Below, one piece after another: positions 40,077 through 53,608 of a stretch of DNA of 64,000 bases. The DNA comes from Cavia porcellus. Lineage: Eukaryota; Chordata; Mammalia; Rodentia; Caviidae. The notes beneath the pieces were generated by a model that was given only the letters and a program-made list of their open reading frames with translations, was not told where the DNA came from and did no database searches. How positions within the stretch are numbered: the stretch's first letter is position 1; the number at the start of each line of letters is the position of its first letter. Made by a program: the position numbers and the translations under genes. The stretch is taken from positions 1 to 64,000 of the forward strand of contig NW_026947697.1 of assembly GCF_034190915.1 (NCBI RefSeq), given 5' to 3'.

Positions 40077-43000
40077 CCGTGTTTTTCTCACTGCTACTAG
40101 TGAATCTAATGTAACACACACCCATACAATGCGCACCACCCCGTGATGTTTTTCTCACTGCTAATAGTGAATCTAATGTAACACACACCCATACAATGCG
40201 CACCACCCCGTGATGTTTTTCTCACTGCTACTAATGAATCTAGTGTAACACACACCCATACAATGCGCACCACCCCGTGATGGTTTTCTCACTGCTATTA
40301 GTGAATCTAATGTAACACACACCCATACAATGCGCACCACCCCGTGATGTTTTTCTCACTGCTACTAGTGAATCTAATGTAACACACACCCATACAATGC
40401 GCACCACCCCGTGATGTTTTTCTCACTGCTACTAGTGAATGTAATGTAACACACACCCATACAATGCGCACCACCCCGTGATGTTTTTCTCACTGCTACT
40501 AGTGAATGTAATGTAACACACACCCATACAATGCGCACCACCCCGTGATGTTTTTCTCACTCCTACTAGTGAAACTAATGTAACACACACCCATACAATG
40601 CGCACCACCCCGTGATGTTTTTGTCACTCCTGCTAGTGAAACTAAAGTAACACACACCCATACAATGCGCACCACCCCGTGATGTTTTTCTCAATCCTAC
40701 TAGTGAAACTAATGTAACACACACCCATACAATGCGCACCACCCCGTGATGTTTTTCTCAATCCTACTAGTGAATCTAATGTAACACACACCCATACAAT
40801 GCGCACCACCCCGTGATGATTTTCTCACTCCTACTAGTGAATGTAATGTAACACACACCCATACAATGCGCACCACCCCGTGATGTTTTTCTCACTCCTA
40901 CTAGTGAATCTAATGTGACACACACCCATACAATGCGCACCACCCCGTGATGTTTTTCTCACTCCTACTAGTGAATCTAATGTGACACACACCCATACAA
41001 TGCGCACCACCCCGTGATGTTTTTCTCACTCCTACTAGTGTATCTAATGTGACACACACCCATACAATGCGCACCACCCCGTGATGTTTTTCTCACTCCT
41101 ACTAGTGAATGTAATGTGACACACACCCATACAATGCGCACCACCCCGTGATGTTTTTCTCACTCCTACTAGTGAATGTAATGTGACACATACCCATTCA
41201 ATGCGCACCACCCCGTGATGTTTTTCTCACTGCTACTAGTGAATCTAATGTGACACACACCCATACAATGCGCACCACCCCGTGATGTTTTTCTCACTGC
41301 TACTAGTGAATCTAATGTGACACACACCCATACAATGCGCACCACCCCGTGATGTTTTTCTCACTGCTACTAGTGAATCTAATGTGACACACACCCATAC
41401 AATGCGCACCACCCCGTGATGTTTTTCTCACTGCTACTAGTGAATCTAATGTAACACACACCCATACAATGCGCACCACCCCGTGATGTTTTTCTCACTG
41501 CTACTAGTGAATCTAATGTGACACACACCCATACAAGGCGCACCAACCCGTGATCTTTTTCTCACTCCTACTAGTGAATCTAATGTAACACACACCCATA
41601 CAAGGCGCACCACCCCGTGATGTTTTTCTCACTCCTACTAGTGAATGTAATGTAACACACACCCATACAATGCGCACCACCCCGTGATGTTTTTCTCACT
41701 GCTACTAGTGAATCTAATGTAACACACACCCATACAATGCGCACCACCCCGTGATGTTTTTCTCACTGCTACTAGTGAATCTAATGTAACACACACCCAT
41801 ACAATGCGCACCACCCCGTGATGTTTTTCTCACTCCTACTAGTGAATCTAATGTAACACACACCCATACAATGCGCACCACCCCGTGATGTTTTTCTCAC
41901 TCCTACTAGTGAATCTAATGTAACACACACCCATACAATGCGCACCACCCCGTGATGTTTTTCTCACTGCTACTAGTGAATGTAATGTAACACACACCCA
42001 TACAATGCGCACCACCCCGTGATGTTTTTCTCACTGCTACTAGTGAATGTAATGTAACACACACGCATACAATGCGCACCACCCCGTGATGATTTTCTCA
42101 CTCCTACTAGTGAATCTAATGTAACACACACCCATACAATGCCCACCACCCCGTGATGTTTTTCTAACTCCTACTAGTGAATCTAATGTAACACACACCC
42201 ATACAATGCGCACCACCCCGTGATGTTTTTCTCACTCCTACTAGTGAATGTAATGTAACACACACCCATACAATGCGCACCACCCCGTGATGTTTTTCTC
42301 ACTCCTACTAGTGAATCTAATGTAACACACACCCATACAATGCGCACAACCCCGTGATGTTTTTCTCACTCCTACTAGTGAATGTAATGTAACACACACC
42401 CATACAATGCGCACCACCCCATGATGTTTTTCTCACTCCTACTATTGAATCTAATGTAACACACACCCATACAATGCGCACCACCCCGTGATGTTTTTCT
42501 CACTCCTACTAGTGAATCTAATGTAACACACACCCATACAATGCGCACCACACCGTGATGTTTTTCTCACTGCTACTAGTGAATGTAATGTAACACACAC
42601 CCATACAATGCGCACCACCCCGTGATGTTTTTCTCACTGCTACTAGTGAATGTAATGTAACACACACCCATACAATGCGCACCACCCCGTGATGTTTTTC
42701 TCACTCCTACTAGTGAATGTAATGTAACACACACCCATACAATGCGCACCACCCCGTGATGTTTTTCTCACTCCTACTAGTGAATCTAATGTAACACACA
42801 CCCATACAATGCGCACCACCCCGTGATGTTTTTCTCACTGCTACTAGTGAATCTAATGTAACACACACCCATACAATGCGCACCACCCCGTGATGTTTTT
42901 CTCACTGCTACTAGTGAATCTAATGTAACACACACCCATACAATGCGCACCACCCCGTGAAGTTTTTCTCACTGCTACTAGTGAATCTAATGTAACACAC

Positions 43001-46000
43001 ACCCATACAATGCGCACCACCCCGTGATGTTTTTCTCACTCCTACTAGTGCATCTAATGTAACACACACCCATACAATGCGCACCACCCCGTGATGTTTT
43101 TCTCACTCCTACTAGTGAAATTAATGTAACACACACCCATACAATGCGCACCACCCCGTGATGTTTTTCTCAATCCTACTAGTGAAACTAATGTAACACA
43201 CACCCATACAATGCGCACCACCCCGTGATGTTGTTCTCATTCCTACTAGTGCATCTAATGTAAAACACACCCATACAATGCGCACCACCCCGTGATGTTT
43301 TTCTCAATCCTACTAGTGAAACTAATGTAACACACACCCATACAATGCGCACCACCCCGTGATGTTTTTCTCACTCCTACTAGTGAATGTAATGTAACAC
43401 ACACCCATACAATGCGCACCACCCCGTGATGTTTTTCTCACTCCTACTAGTGAATGTAATGTGACACACACCCATACAATGCGCACCACCCCGTGATGTT
43501 TTTCTCACTCCTACTAGTGAATCTAATGTAAAACACACCCATACAATGCGCACCACCCCGTGACGTTTTTCTCACTCCTACTAGTGAATCTAATGTAACA
43601 CACACCCATACAATGCGCACCACCCCGTGATGATTTTCTCACTCCTACTAGTGAATCTAATGTAACACACACCCATACAATGCGCACCACCCCGAGATGT
43701 TTTTCTCACTCCTACTAGTGAATGTAATGTAACACACACCCATACAATGCGCACCACCCCTTGATGTTTTTCTCACTCCTACTAGTGAATGTAATGTAAC
43801 ACACACCCATACAATGCGCACCACCCCGTGATGTTTTTCTCACTCCTACTAGTGAATCTAATGTAACACACACCCATACAATGCGCACCACCCCGTGATG
43901 TTTTTCTCACTCCTACTAGTGAATCTAATGTAACACACACCCATAGAATGCGCACCACCCCGTGATGTTTTTCTCACTCCTACTAGTGAATCTAAAGTGA
44001 CACACACCCATAGAATGCGCACCACCCCGTGATGTTTTTCTCACTCCTACTAGTGAATCTAATGTGACACACACCCATACAATGCGCACCACCCCGTGAT
44101 GTTTTTCTCACTCCTACTAGTGAATCTAATGTGAGACACACCCATACAATGCGCACCACCCCGTGATGTTTTTCTCACTCCTACTAGTGAATCTAATGTG
44201 ACACACACCCATACAATGCGCACCACCCCGTGATGTTTTTCTCACTCCTACTAGTGAATCTAATGTGACACACACCCATACAATGCGCACCACCCCGTGA
44301 TGTTTTTCTCACTCCTACTACTGAATCTAATGTGACACACACCCATACAATGCGCACCACCCCGTGATGTTTTTCTCACTCCTACTAGTGAATCTAATGT
44401 GACACACACCCATACAATGCGCACCACCCCGTGATGTTTTTCTCACTCCTACTAGTGAATCTAATGTGACACACATCCTTACAATGCGCACCACCCCGTG
44501 ATGTTTTTCTCACTCCTACTAGAATGTAATGTGACACACACCCATACAATGCGCACCACCCCGTGATGTTTTTCTCACTCCTACTAGTGAATCTAATGTG
44601 ACACACACCCTTACAATGCGCACCACGCCGTGATCTTTTTCTCACTCCTACTAGTGAATCTAATGTGACACACACCCATACAATGCGCACCACCCCGTGA
44701 TCTTTTTCTCACTCCTACTAGTGAATGTAATGTGACACACACCCATACAATGCGCACCACCCCGTGATGTTTTTCTGACTGCTACTAGTGAATCTAATGT
44801 AACACACACCCATACAATGCGCACCACCCCGTGATGTTTTTCTCACTGCTACGAGTGAATCTAAGGTAACACACACCCATACAATGCGCACCACCCCGTG
44901 ATGTTTTTCTCACTGCTACTAGTGAATCTAATGTGACACACACCCATACAATGCGCACCACCCCGTGATGTTTTTCTCACTGCTACTAGTGAATCTAATG
45001 TGACACACACCCATACAATGCGCACCACCCCGTGATGTTTTTCTCACTTCTACTAGTGAATCTAATGTGACACACACCCATACAAGGCGCACCACCACGT
45101 GATGTTTTTCTCACTGCTACTAGTGAATCTAATGTAACTCACACCCATACAATGCGCACCACCCCGTGATGTTTTTCTCACTCCTACTAGTGAATGTAAT
45201 GTAACACACACCCATACAATGCGCACCACCCCGTGATGTTTTTCTCAGTGTTACTAGTGAATCTAATGTAACACTCACCCATACAATGCGCACCACCCTG
45301 TGATGTTTTTCTCACTGCTACTAGTGAATCTAATGTAACACACACCCATACAATGCGCACCACCCCGTGATGTTTTTCTCACTGCTACTAGTGAATCTAA
45401 TGTAACACACACCCATACAATGCGCACCACCCCGTGATGTTTTTCACACTGCTACTAGTGAATCTAATGTAACACACACCCATACAATGCGCACGACCCC
45501 GTGATGTTTTTCTCACTGCTACTAGTGAATCTAATGTAACACACACCCATACAATGCGCACCACCCCGTGATGTTCTTCTCACTGCTACTAGTGAATCTA
45601 ATGTAACACACACCCATACAATGCGCACCACCCCGTGATGTTTTTCTCACTGCTACTAGTGAATCTAATGTAACACACACGCATACAATGCGCACCACCC
45701 CGTGATGTTTTTCTCACTGCTACTAGTGAATCTAATGTGACACACACCCATACAATGCGCACCACCCCGTGATGTTTTTCTCACTGCTAGTAGTGAATCT
45801 AATGTAACACACACCCATACAATGCGCACCACCCCGTGATGTTTTTCTCACTGCTACTAGTGAATCTAATGTGACACACACCCATACAATGCGCACCACC
45901 CCGTGATGTTTTTCTCACTTCTACTAGTGAATGTAATGTGACACACATCCATACAAGGCGCACCACCCCGTGATGTTTTTCTCACTGCTACTAGTGAATC

Positions 46001-46168
46001 TAATGTAACACACACACATACAATGCGCACCACCCCGTGATGTTTTTCTCACTCCTACTAGTGAATCTAATGTAACACACACCCATACAATGCGCACCAC
46101 CCCGTGATGTTTTTCTCACTCCTACTAGTGAATCTAATGTAACACACACGCATACAATGCGCACCACC
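40077..46168 (+). repeat. Long-cycle block, copy 3 (91 monomers, most complete)
   Basis: 6092 bp between successive 3-bp-loss copies, equal to 91 monomers minus 5 (3 bases at the landmark and 2 at ACTAGAATG near 44519). Order: CTATTAG 40295, CCTGCTAG 40629, CCATTCAATG near 41200, AAGGCGCACCAACCC near 41540, TCTAACTCC at 42164, GAAATTAATG at 43117, GTTGTTCTC near 43230, CCCCTTGATG near 43760, CATAGAATG near 43943, GTGATCTTTTTC near 44630, CTAAGGTAAC at 44864, CTTCTACTAG / CACATCCATAC near 45915-45950, CACACACATAC near 46010. It lacks the GTGACTCAC copy present in most other cycles. Confidence 0.85.
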
Positions 46169-49100
46169 CCGTGTTTTTCTCACTGCTACTAGTGAATCTA
46201 ATGTAACACACACCCATACAATGCGCACCACCCCGTGATGTTTTTCTCACTGCTACTAGTGAATCTAATGTAACACACACCCATACAATGCGCACCACCC
46301 CGTGATGTTTTTCTCACTGCTACTAATGAATCTAGTGTAACACACACCCATACAATGCGCACCACCCCGTGATGGTTTTCTCACTGCTATTAGTGAATCT
46401 AATGTAACACACACCCATACAATGCGCACCACCCCGTGATGTTTTTCTCACTGCTACTAGTGAATCTAATGTAACACACACCCATACAATGCGCACCACC
46501 CCGTGATGTTTTTCTCACTGCTACTAGTGAATGTAATGTAACACACACCCATACAATGCGCACCACCCCGTGATGTTTTTCTCACTGCTACTAGTGAATG
46601 TAATGTAACACACACCCATACAATGCGCACCACCCCGTGATGTTTTTCTCACTCCTACTAGTGAAACTAATGTAACACACACCCATACAATGCGCACCAC
46701 CCCGTGATGTTTTTGTCACTCCTGCTAGTGAAACTAAAGTAACACACACCCATACAATGCGCACCACCCCGTGATGTTTTTCTCAATCCTACTAGTGAAA
46801 CTAATGTAACACACACCCATACAATGCGCACCACCCCGTGATGTTTTTCTCAATCCTACTAGTGAATCTAATGTAACACACACCCATACAATGCGCACCA
46901 CCCCGTGATGATTTTCTCACTCCTACTAGTGAATGTAATGTAACACACACCCATACAATGCGCACCACCCCGTGATGTTTTTCTCACTCCTACTAGTGAA
47001 TCTAATGTAACACACACCCATACAATGCGCACTACCCCGTGATGTTTTTCTCACTCCTACTAGTGAATCTAATGTGACTCACACCCATACAATGCGCACC
47101 ACCCCGTGATGTTTTTCTCACTCCTACTAGTGAATCTAATGTGACACACACCCATACAATGCGCACCACCCCGTGATGTTTTTCTCACTCCTACTAGTGA
47201 ATCTAATGTGACACACACCCATACAATGCGCACCACCCCGTGATGTTTTTCTCACTCCTACTAGTGAATCTAATGTGACACACACCAATACAATGCGCAC
47301 CACCCCGTGATGTTTTTCTCACTCCTACTAGTGTATCTAATGTGACACACACCCATACAATGCGCACCACCCCGTGATGTTTTTCTCACTCCTACTAGTG
47401 AATGTAATGTGACACACACCCATACAATGCGCACCACCCCGTGATGTTTTTCTCACTCCTACTAGTGAATGTAATGTGACACACACCCATTCAATGCGCA
47501 CCACCCCGTGATGTTTTTCTCACTGCTACTAGTGAATCTAATGTGACACACACCCATACAATGCGCACCACCCCGTGATGTTTTTCTCACTGCTACTAGT
47601 GAATCTAATGTGACACACACCCATACAATGCGCACCACCCCGTGATGTTTTTCTCACTGCTACTAGTGAATCTAATGTGACACACACCCATACAATGCGC
47701 ACCACCCCGTGATGTTTTTCTCACTGCTACTAGTGAATCTAATGTAACACACACCCATACAATGCGCACCACCCCGTGATGTTTTTCTCACTGCTACTAG
47801 TGAATCTAATGTGACACACACCCATACAAGGCGCACCAACCCGTGATGTTTTTCTCACTCCTACTAGTGAATCTAATGTAACACACACCCATACAAGGCG
47901 CACCACCCCGTGATGTTTTTCTCACTCCTACTAGTGAATGTAATGTAACACACACCCATACAATGCGCACCACCCCGTGATGTTTTTCTCACTGCTACTA
48001 GTGAATCTAATGTAACACACACCCATACAATGCGCACCACCCCGTGATGTTTTTCTCACTGCTACTAGTGAATCTAATGTAACACACACCCATACAATGC
48101 GCACCACCCCGTGATGTTTTTCTCACTCCTACTAGTGAATCTAATGTAACACACACCCATACAATGCGCACCACCCCGTGATGTTTTTCTCACTCCTACT
48201 AGTGAATCTAATGTAACACACACCCATACAATGCGCACCACCCCGTGATGTTTTTCTCACTGCTACTAGTGAATGTAATGTAACACACACCCATACAAGG
48301 CGCACCACCCCGTGATGTTTTTCTCACTGCTACTAGTGAATGTAATGTAACACACACCCATACAATGCGCACCACCCCGTTTGATTTTCTCACTCCTACT
48401 AGTGAATCTAATGTAACACACACCCATACAATGCCCACCACCCCGTGATGTTTTTCTAACTCCTACTAGTGAATCTAATGTAACACACACCCATACATTG
48501 CGCACCACCCCGTGATGTTTTTCTCACTCCTACTAGTGAATGTAATGTAACACACACCCATACAATGCGCACCACCCCGTGATGTTTTTCTCACTCCTAC
48601 TAGTGAATCTAATGTAACACACACCCATACAATGCGCACCACCCCGTGATGTTTTTCTCACTCCTACTAGTGAATGTAATGTAACACACACCCATACAAT
48701 GCGCACCACCCCGTGATGTTTTTCTCACTCCTACTATTGAATCTAATGTAACACACACCCATACAATGCGCACCACCCCGTGATGTTTTTCTCACTCCTA
48801 CTAGTGAATCTAATGTAACACACACCCATACAATGCGCACCACACCGTGATGTTTTTCTCACTGCTACTAGTGAATGTAATGTAACACACACCCATACAA
48901 TGCGCACCACCCCGTGATGTTTTTCTCACTCCTACTAGTGAATGTAATGTAACACACACCCATACAATGCGCACCACCCCGTGATGTTTTTCTCACTCCT
49001 ACTAGTGAATCTAATGTAACACACACCCATACAATGCGCACCACCCCGTGATGTTTTTGTCACTGCTACTAGTGAATCTAATGTAACACACACCCATACA

Positions 49101-49180
49101 ATGCGCACCACCCCGTGAAGTTTTTCTCACTGCTACTAGTGAATCTAATGTAACACACACCCATACAATGCGCACCTCCC
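46169..49180 (+). repeat. Long-cycle block, copy 4 (interrupted)
   Basis: Starts with the 3-bp loss at 46169 and follows the cycle through CTATTAG 46387, CCTGCTAG 46721, GTGACTCAC near 47085, AAGGCGCACCAACCC near 47827, TCTAACTCC at 48456 and GTGAAGTTTTTCTC at about 49114. After 49180 the monomers switch to the divergent GTTTCTCTC type and the remainder of the cycle is missing. A one-base-short copy (CCCCGTTTGATTTTC near 48378) is private to this copy. Confidence 0.82.
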
Positions 49181-50863
49181 CGTGATGTTTCTCTCACTCC
49201 TACTAGTGAAAGTAATGTAACACACACCCATACAATGCGCACCACCCCGTGATGTTTCTCTCACTGCTACTAGTGAATGTAATGTAACACACACCCATAC
49301 AATGCGCACCACCCCGTGATGTTTCTCTCACTCCTACTAGTGAATGTAAAGTAACACACACACATACAATGCGCACCACCAGTGATGTTTCTCTCACTCC
49401 TAATAGTGAATGTAATGTAACACACACCCATACAATGCGCACCACCCCGTGATGTTTCTCTCACTCCTACTAGTGAATGTAATGTAACACACACCCATAC
49501 AATGCACACCACCCCGTGATGTTTCTCTCACTGCTACTAGTGAATGTAATGTAACACACACCCATACAATGCGCACCACACCGTGATGTTTCTCTCACTC
49601 CTACTAGTGAATGTAGTGTAATACACACCCATACAATGCGCACCACCCCGTGATGTTTCTCTCACTCCTACTAGTGAATGTAATGTAACACACACCCATA
49701 CAATGCGCACCACCCCATGATGTTTCTCTCACTCCTACTAGTGAATGTAATGTAACACACACCCATACAATGCGCACCACACCGTGATGTTTCTCTCACT
49801 CCTACTAGTGAATGTCATGTAACACACACCCATACAATGCGCACCACCCCGTGATGTTTTTCTCACTGCTACAAGAGAATGTAATGTAACACACACCCAT
49901 ACAATGCACACCACCCCGTGATGTTTTTCTCACTGCTACTAGTGAATGTAATGTAACACACACCCATACAATGCGCACCACCCCGTGATGTTTTTCACAC
50001 TCCTACTAGTGAATCTAATGTAACACACACCCATACAATGCGCACCACCCAGTGCTGTTTTTCTCACTCCTACTAGTGAATCTAATGTAACACACACCCA
50101 TACAATGCGCACCACCCCGTGATGTTTTTCTCACTCCTATGAGTGAATGTAATGTAACACACACCCATACAATGCGCACCACCCCGTGATGTTTTTCTCA
50201 CTCCTACGAGTGAATGTAATGTAACACACACCCATACAATGCGCACCACCCCGTGATGTTTTTCTCACTCCTATGAGTGAATGTAATGTAACACACACCC
50301 ATACAATGTGCACCACCCCGTGATGTTTTTCTCACTCCTACTAGTGAATGTAATGTAACACACACCCATACAATGCGCACCACCCCGTGATGTTTTTCTC
50401 ACTCCTACTAGTGAATCTAATGTAACACACACCCATACAATGCGCACCACCCGTGATGTTTTTCTCACTCCTACTAGTGAATGTAATGTAACACACACCC
50501 ATACAATGCGCACCACCCCGTGATGTTTTTCTCACTCCTACTAGTGAAAGTAATGTAACACACACCCATACAATGCGCACCAACCCGTGATGATTTTCTC
50601 ACTCCTACTAGTGAATGTAATGTAACACACACCATACAATGCGCACCACCCCGTGATGTTTTTCTCCCTCCTACTAGTGAATGTAATGTAACACACACCC
50701 ATACAATGCGCACCACCCCGTGATGTTTTTCTCCCTCCTACTAGTGAATGTAATGTAACACACACCCATACAATGCGCACCACCCCGTGATGTTTTTCTC
50801 ACTCCTACTAGTGAATGTAATGTAACACACACCCATACAATGCGCACCACCCCGTGATGTTTT

Positions 50864-53608
50864 TCTCCCTCCTACTAGTGAATGTCATGTAACACACACC
50901 CATACAATGCGCACCACCCCGTGATGTTTTTCTCACTCCTACTAGTGAATGTCATGTAACACACACCCATACAATGGGCACCACCCCATGATGTTTTTCT
51001 CACTCCTACTAGTGAATGTCATGTAACACACACCCATACAATGCGCACCACCCCGTGATGTTTTTCTCACTCCTACTAGTGAATGTAATGTAACACACAC
51101 CCATACAAGGCGCACCACCCCGTGATGTTTTTCTCCCTCCTACTAGTAAATGTAATGTAATACACACCATACAATGCGCACCACCCTGTGATGTTTTTCT
51201 CCCTCCTACTAGTGAATGTAATGTAACACACACCATACAATGCGCACCACCCTGTGATGTTTTTCTCCCTCCTACTAGTGAATGTAATGTAACACACACC
51301 CATACAATGCGCACCACCCCGTGATGTTTTTCTCCCTCCTACTAGTGAATGTAATGTAACACACACCCATACAATGCGCACCACCCCGTGATGTTTTTCT
51401 CACTCCTACTAGTGAATGTAATGTAACACACACCCATACAATGCGCACCACCCCGTGATGTTTTTCTCACTCCTACCAGTGAATGTAATGTAACACACAC
51501 CCATACAATGCGCACCACCCCGTGATGTTTTTCTCACTCCTACCAGTGAATGTAATGTAACACACACCCATACAATGCGCACCACCCCGTGATGTTTCTC
51601 TCACTCCTACCAGTGAATGTAATGTAACACACACCCATACAATGCGCACCACCCCGTGATGTTTCTCTCACTCATACCAGTGAATGTAATGTAACACACA
51701 CCCATACAATGCGCACCACCCCGTGATGTTTCTCTCACTCCTACCAGTGAATGTAATGTAACACACACCCATACAATGCGCACCACCCCGTGATGTTTCT
51801 CTCACTGCTACCAGTGAATGTAATGTAACACACACCCATACAATGCGCACCACCCCGTGATGTTTCTCTCACTACTACTAGTGAATGTAATGTAACACAC
51901 ACCCATACAATGCGCACCACCCCGTGATGTTTCTCTCACTCCTACTAGTGAATGTAATGTAACACACACCCATACAATGCGCACCACCCCGTGATGTTTC
52001 TCTCACTCCTACTAGTGAATGTAATGTAACACACACCCATACAATGCGCAAAACCCCGTGATGTTTCTCTCACTCCTACTAGTGAATGTAATGTAACACA
52101 CACCCATACAATGCGCACCACCCCGTGATGTTTCTCTCACTCCTCCTAGTGAATGTAATGTAACACACACCCATACAATGCGCACCACCCCCTGATGTTT
52201 CTCTCACTCCTACTAGTGAGTGTAATGTAACACACACCCATACAATGCGCAACACCACGTGATGTTTCTCTCACTCCTACTAGTCAATGTAATGTAACAC
52301 ACACCCATACAATGCGAACCACCCCGTGATGTTTCTCTCACTCCTACTAGTCAATGTAATGTAACACACACCCATACAAAGCGCACCACCCTGTGATGTT
52401 TCTCTCACTCCTACTAGTGAATGTAATGTAACACACACCCATACAATGCGCACCACCCCGTGATGTTTCTCTCACTCCTACTAGTGAATGTAATGTAACA
52501 CACACCCATACAATGCGCACCACCCCGTGATGTTTTTCTCACTCCTACGAGTGAATGTAATGTAACACACACCCATACAATGCGCACCACCCCGTGATGT
52601 TTTTCTCACTCCTACTAGTGAATCTAATGAAACACACACCCATACAATGCGCACCACCCCGTGATGTTTTTCTCACTGCTACTAGTGAATCTAATGTAAC
52701 ACTCACCATAAAATGCGCACCACCCCGTGATGTTTTTCTCACTCCTACTAGTGAATCTAATGTAACAAACACCCATACAATGCGCACCACCCCGTGATGT
52801 TTTTCTCACTCCTACTAGTGAATGTAATGTAACACACACCTATACAATGCGCACTACCCCGTGATGTTTTTCTCACACCTACCAGTGAATGTAATGTAAC
52901 ACACACCCATACAATGCGCACCACCCCGTGATATTTTTGTCACTCCTACCAGTGAATGTAACGTAACACACACCCATACAATGTGCACCACCCCGTGATG
53001 TTTCTCTCACTCCTACCAGTGAATGTAATGTAACACACACCCATACAATGCGCATCATCCCGTGTGTTTTTCTCACTCCTACCAGTGAATGTAATGTAAC
53101 ACACACACCCATACAATGCGCACCACCCCGTGATGTTTTTCTCACTCCTACCAGTGAATGTCATGTAACACACACCCATACAATGCGCACCACCCCGTGA
53201 TGTTTTTCTCACTCCTACCAGTGAATGTAATGTATCACCCACCCATACAATGCGCACAACCCCATGATGTTTTTCTCACTCCTACCAGTGAATGTAATGT
53301 AACACACACCCATACAATGCGCACCACCCCGTGATGTTTTTCTCACTCCTACCAGTGAATGTAATGTAACACACACCCATACAATGCGCACCACCCCGTG
53401 ATGTTTTTCTCACTCCTACCAGTGAATGTAATGTAACACACACCCATACAATGCGCACCACCCCGTGATGTTTTTCTCACTCCTTCCAGTGAATGTAATG
53501 TGACACACACCCATACAATGCGCACCACCCTGTGATGTTTTTCTCACTCCTACCAGTGAATGTAATGTAACACACACCCATACAATGCGCACCACCCCGT
53601 GATGTTTT
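50864..53608 (+). repeat. Island duplication, left copy (41 monomers)
   Basis: Begins at a CTCCCTCC GTCATG copy and runs to the identical start at 53609: 2745 bp, 41 monomers minus 2. Contains three neighbouring short copies (CACACCATAC, one C missing, near 51165-51235), a CTCATACCAG copy near 51671, AACACTCACCATAAAATG near 52700, CCGTGTGTTTTT near 53062 and an ACACACACACCC copy with two extra bases near 53101. These indels are shared with the right copy, so they predate the duplication and are not private errors. Confidence 0.87.

Noticed and set aside
52594..52797. Plus-strand 67-codon frame, duplicated at 55004-55207
   Set aside because: Occurs twice only because the island segment is duplicated. 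The protein is the monomer translated in rotating frames, opened by a one-base-short copy (AACACTCACCATAAAATG).
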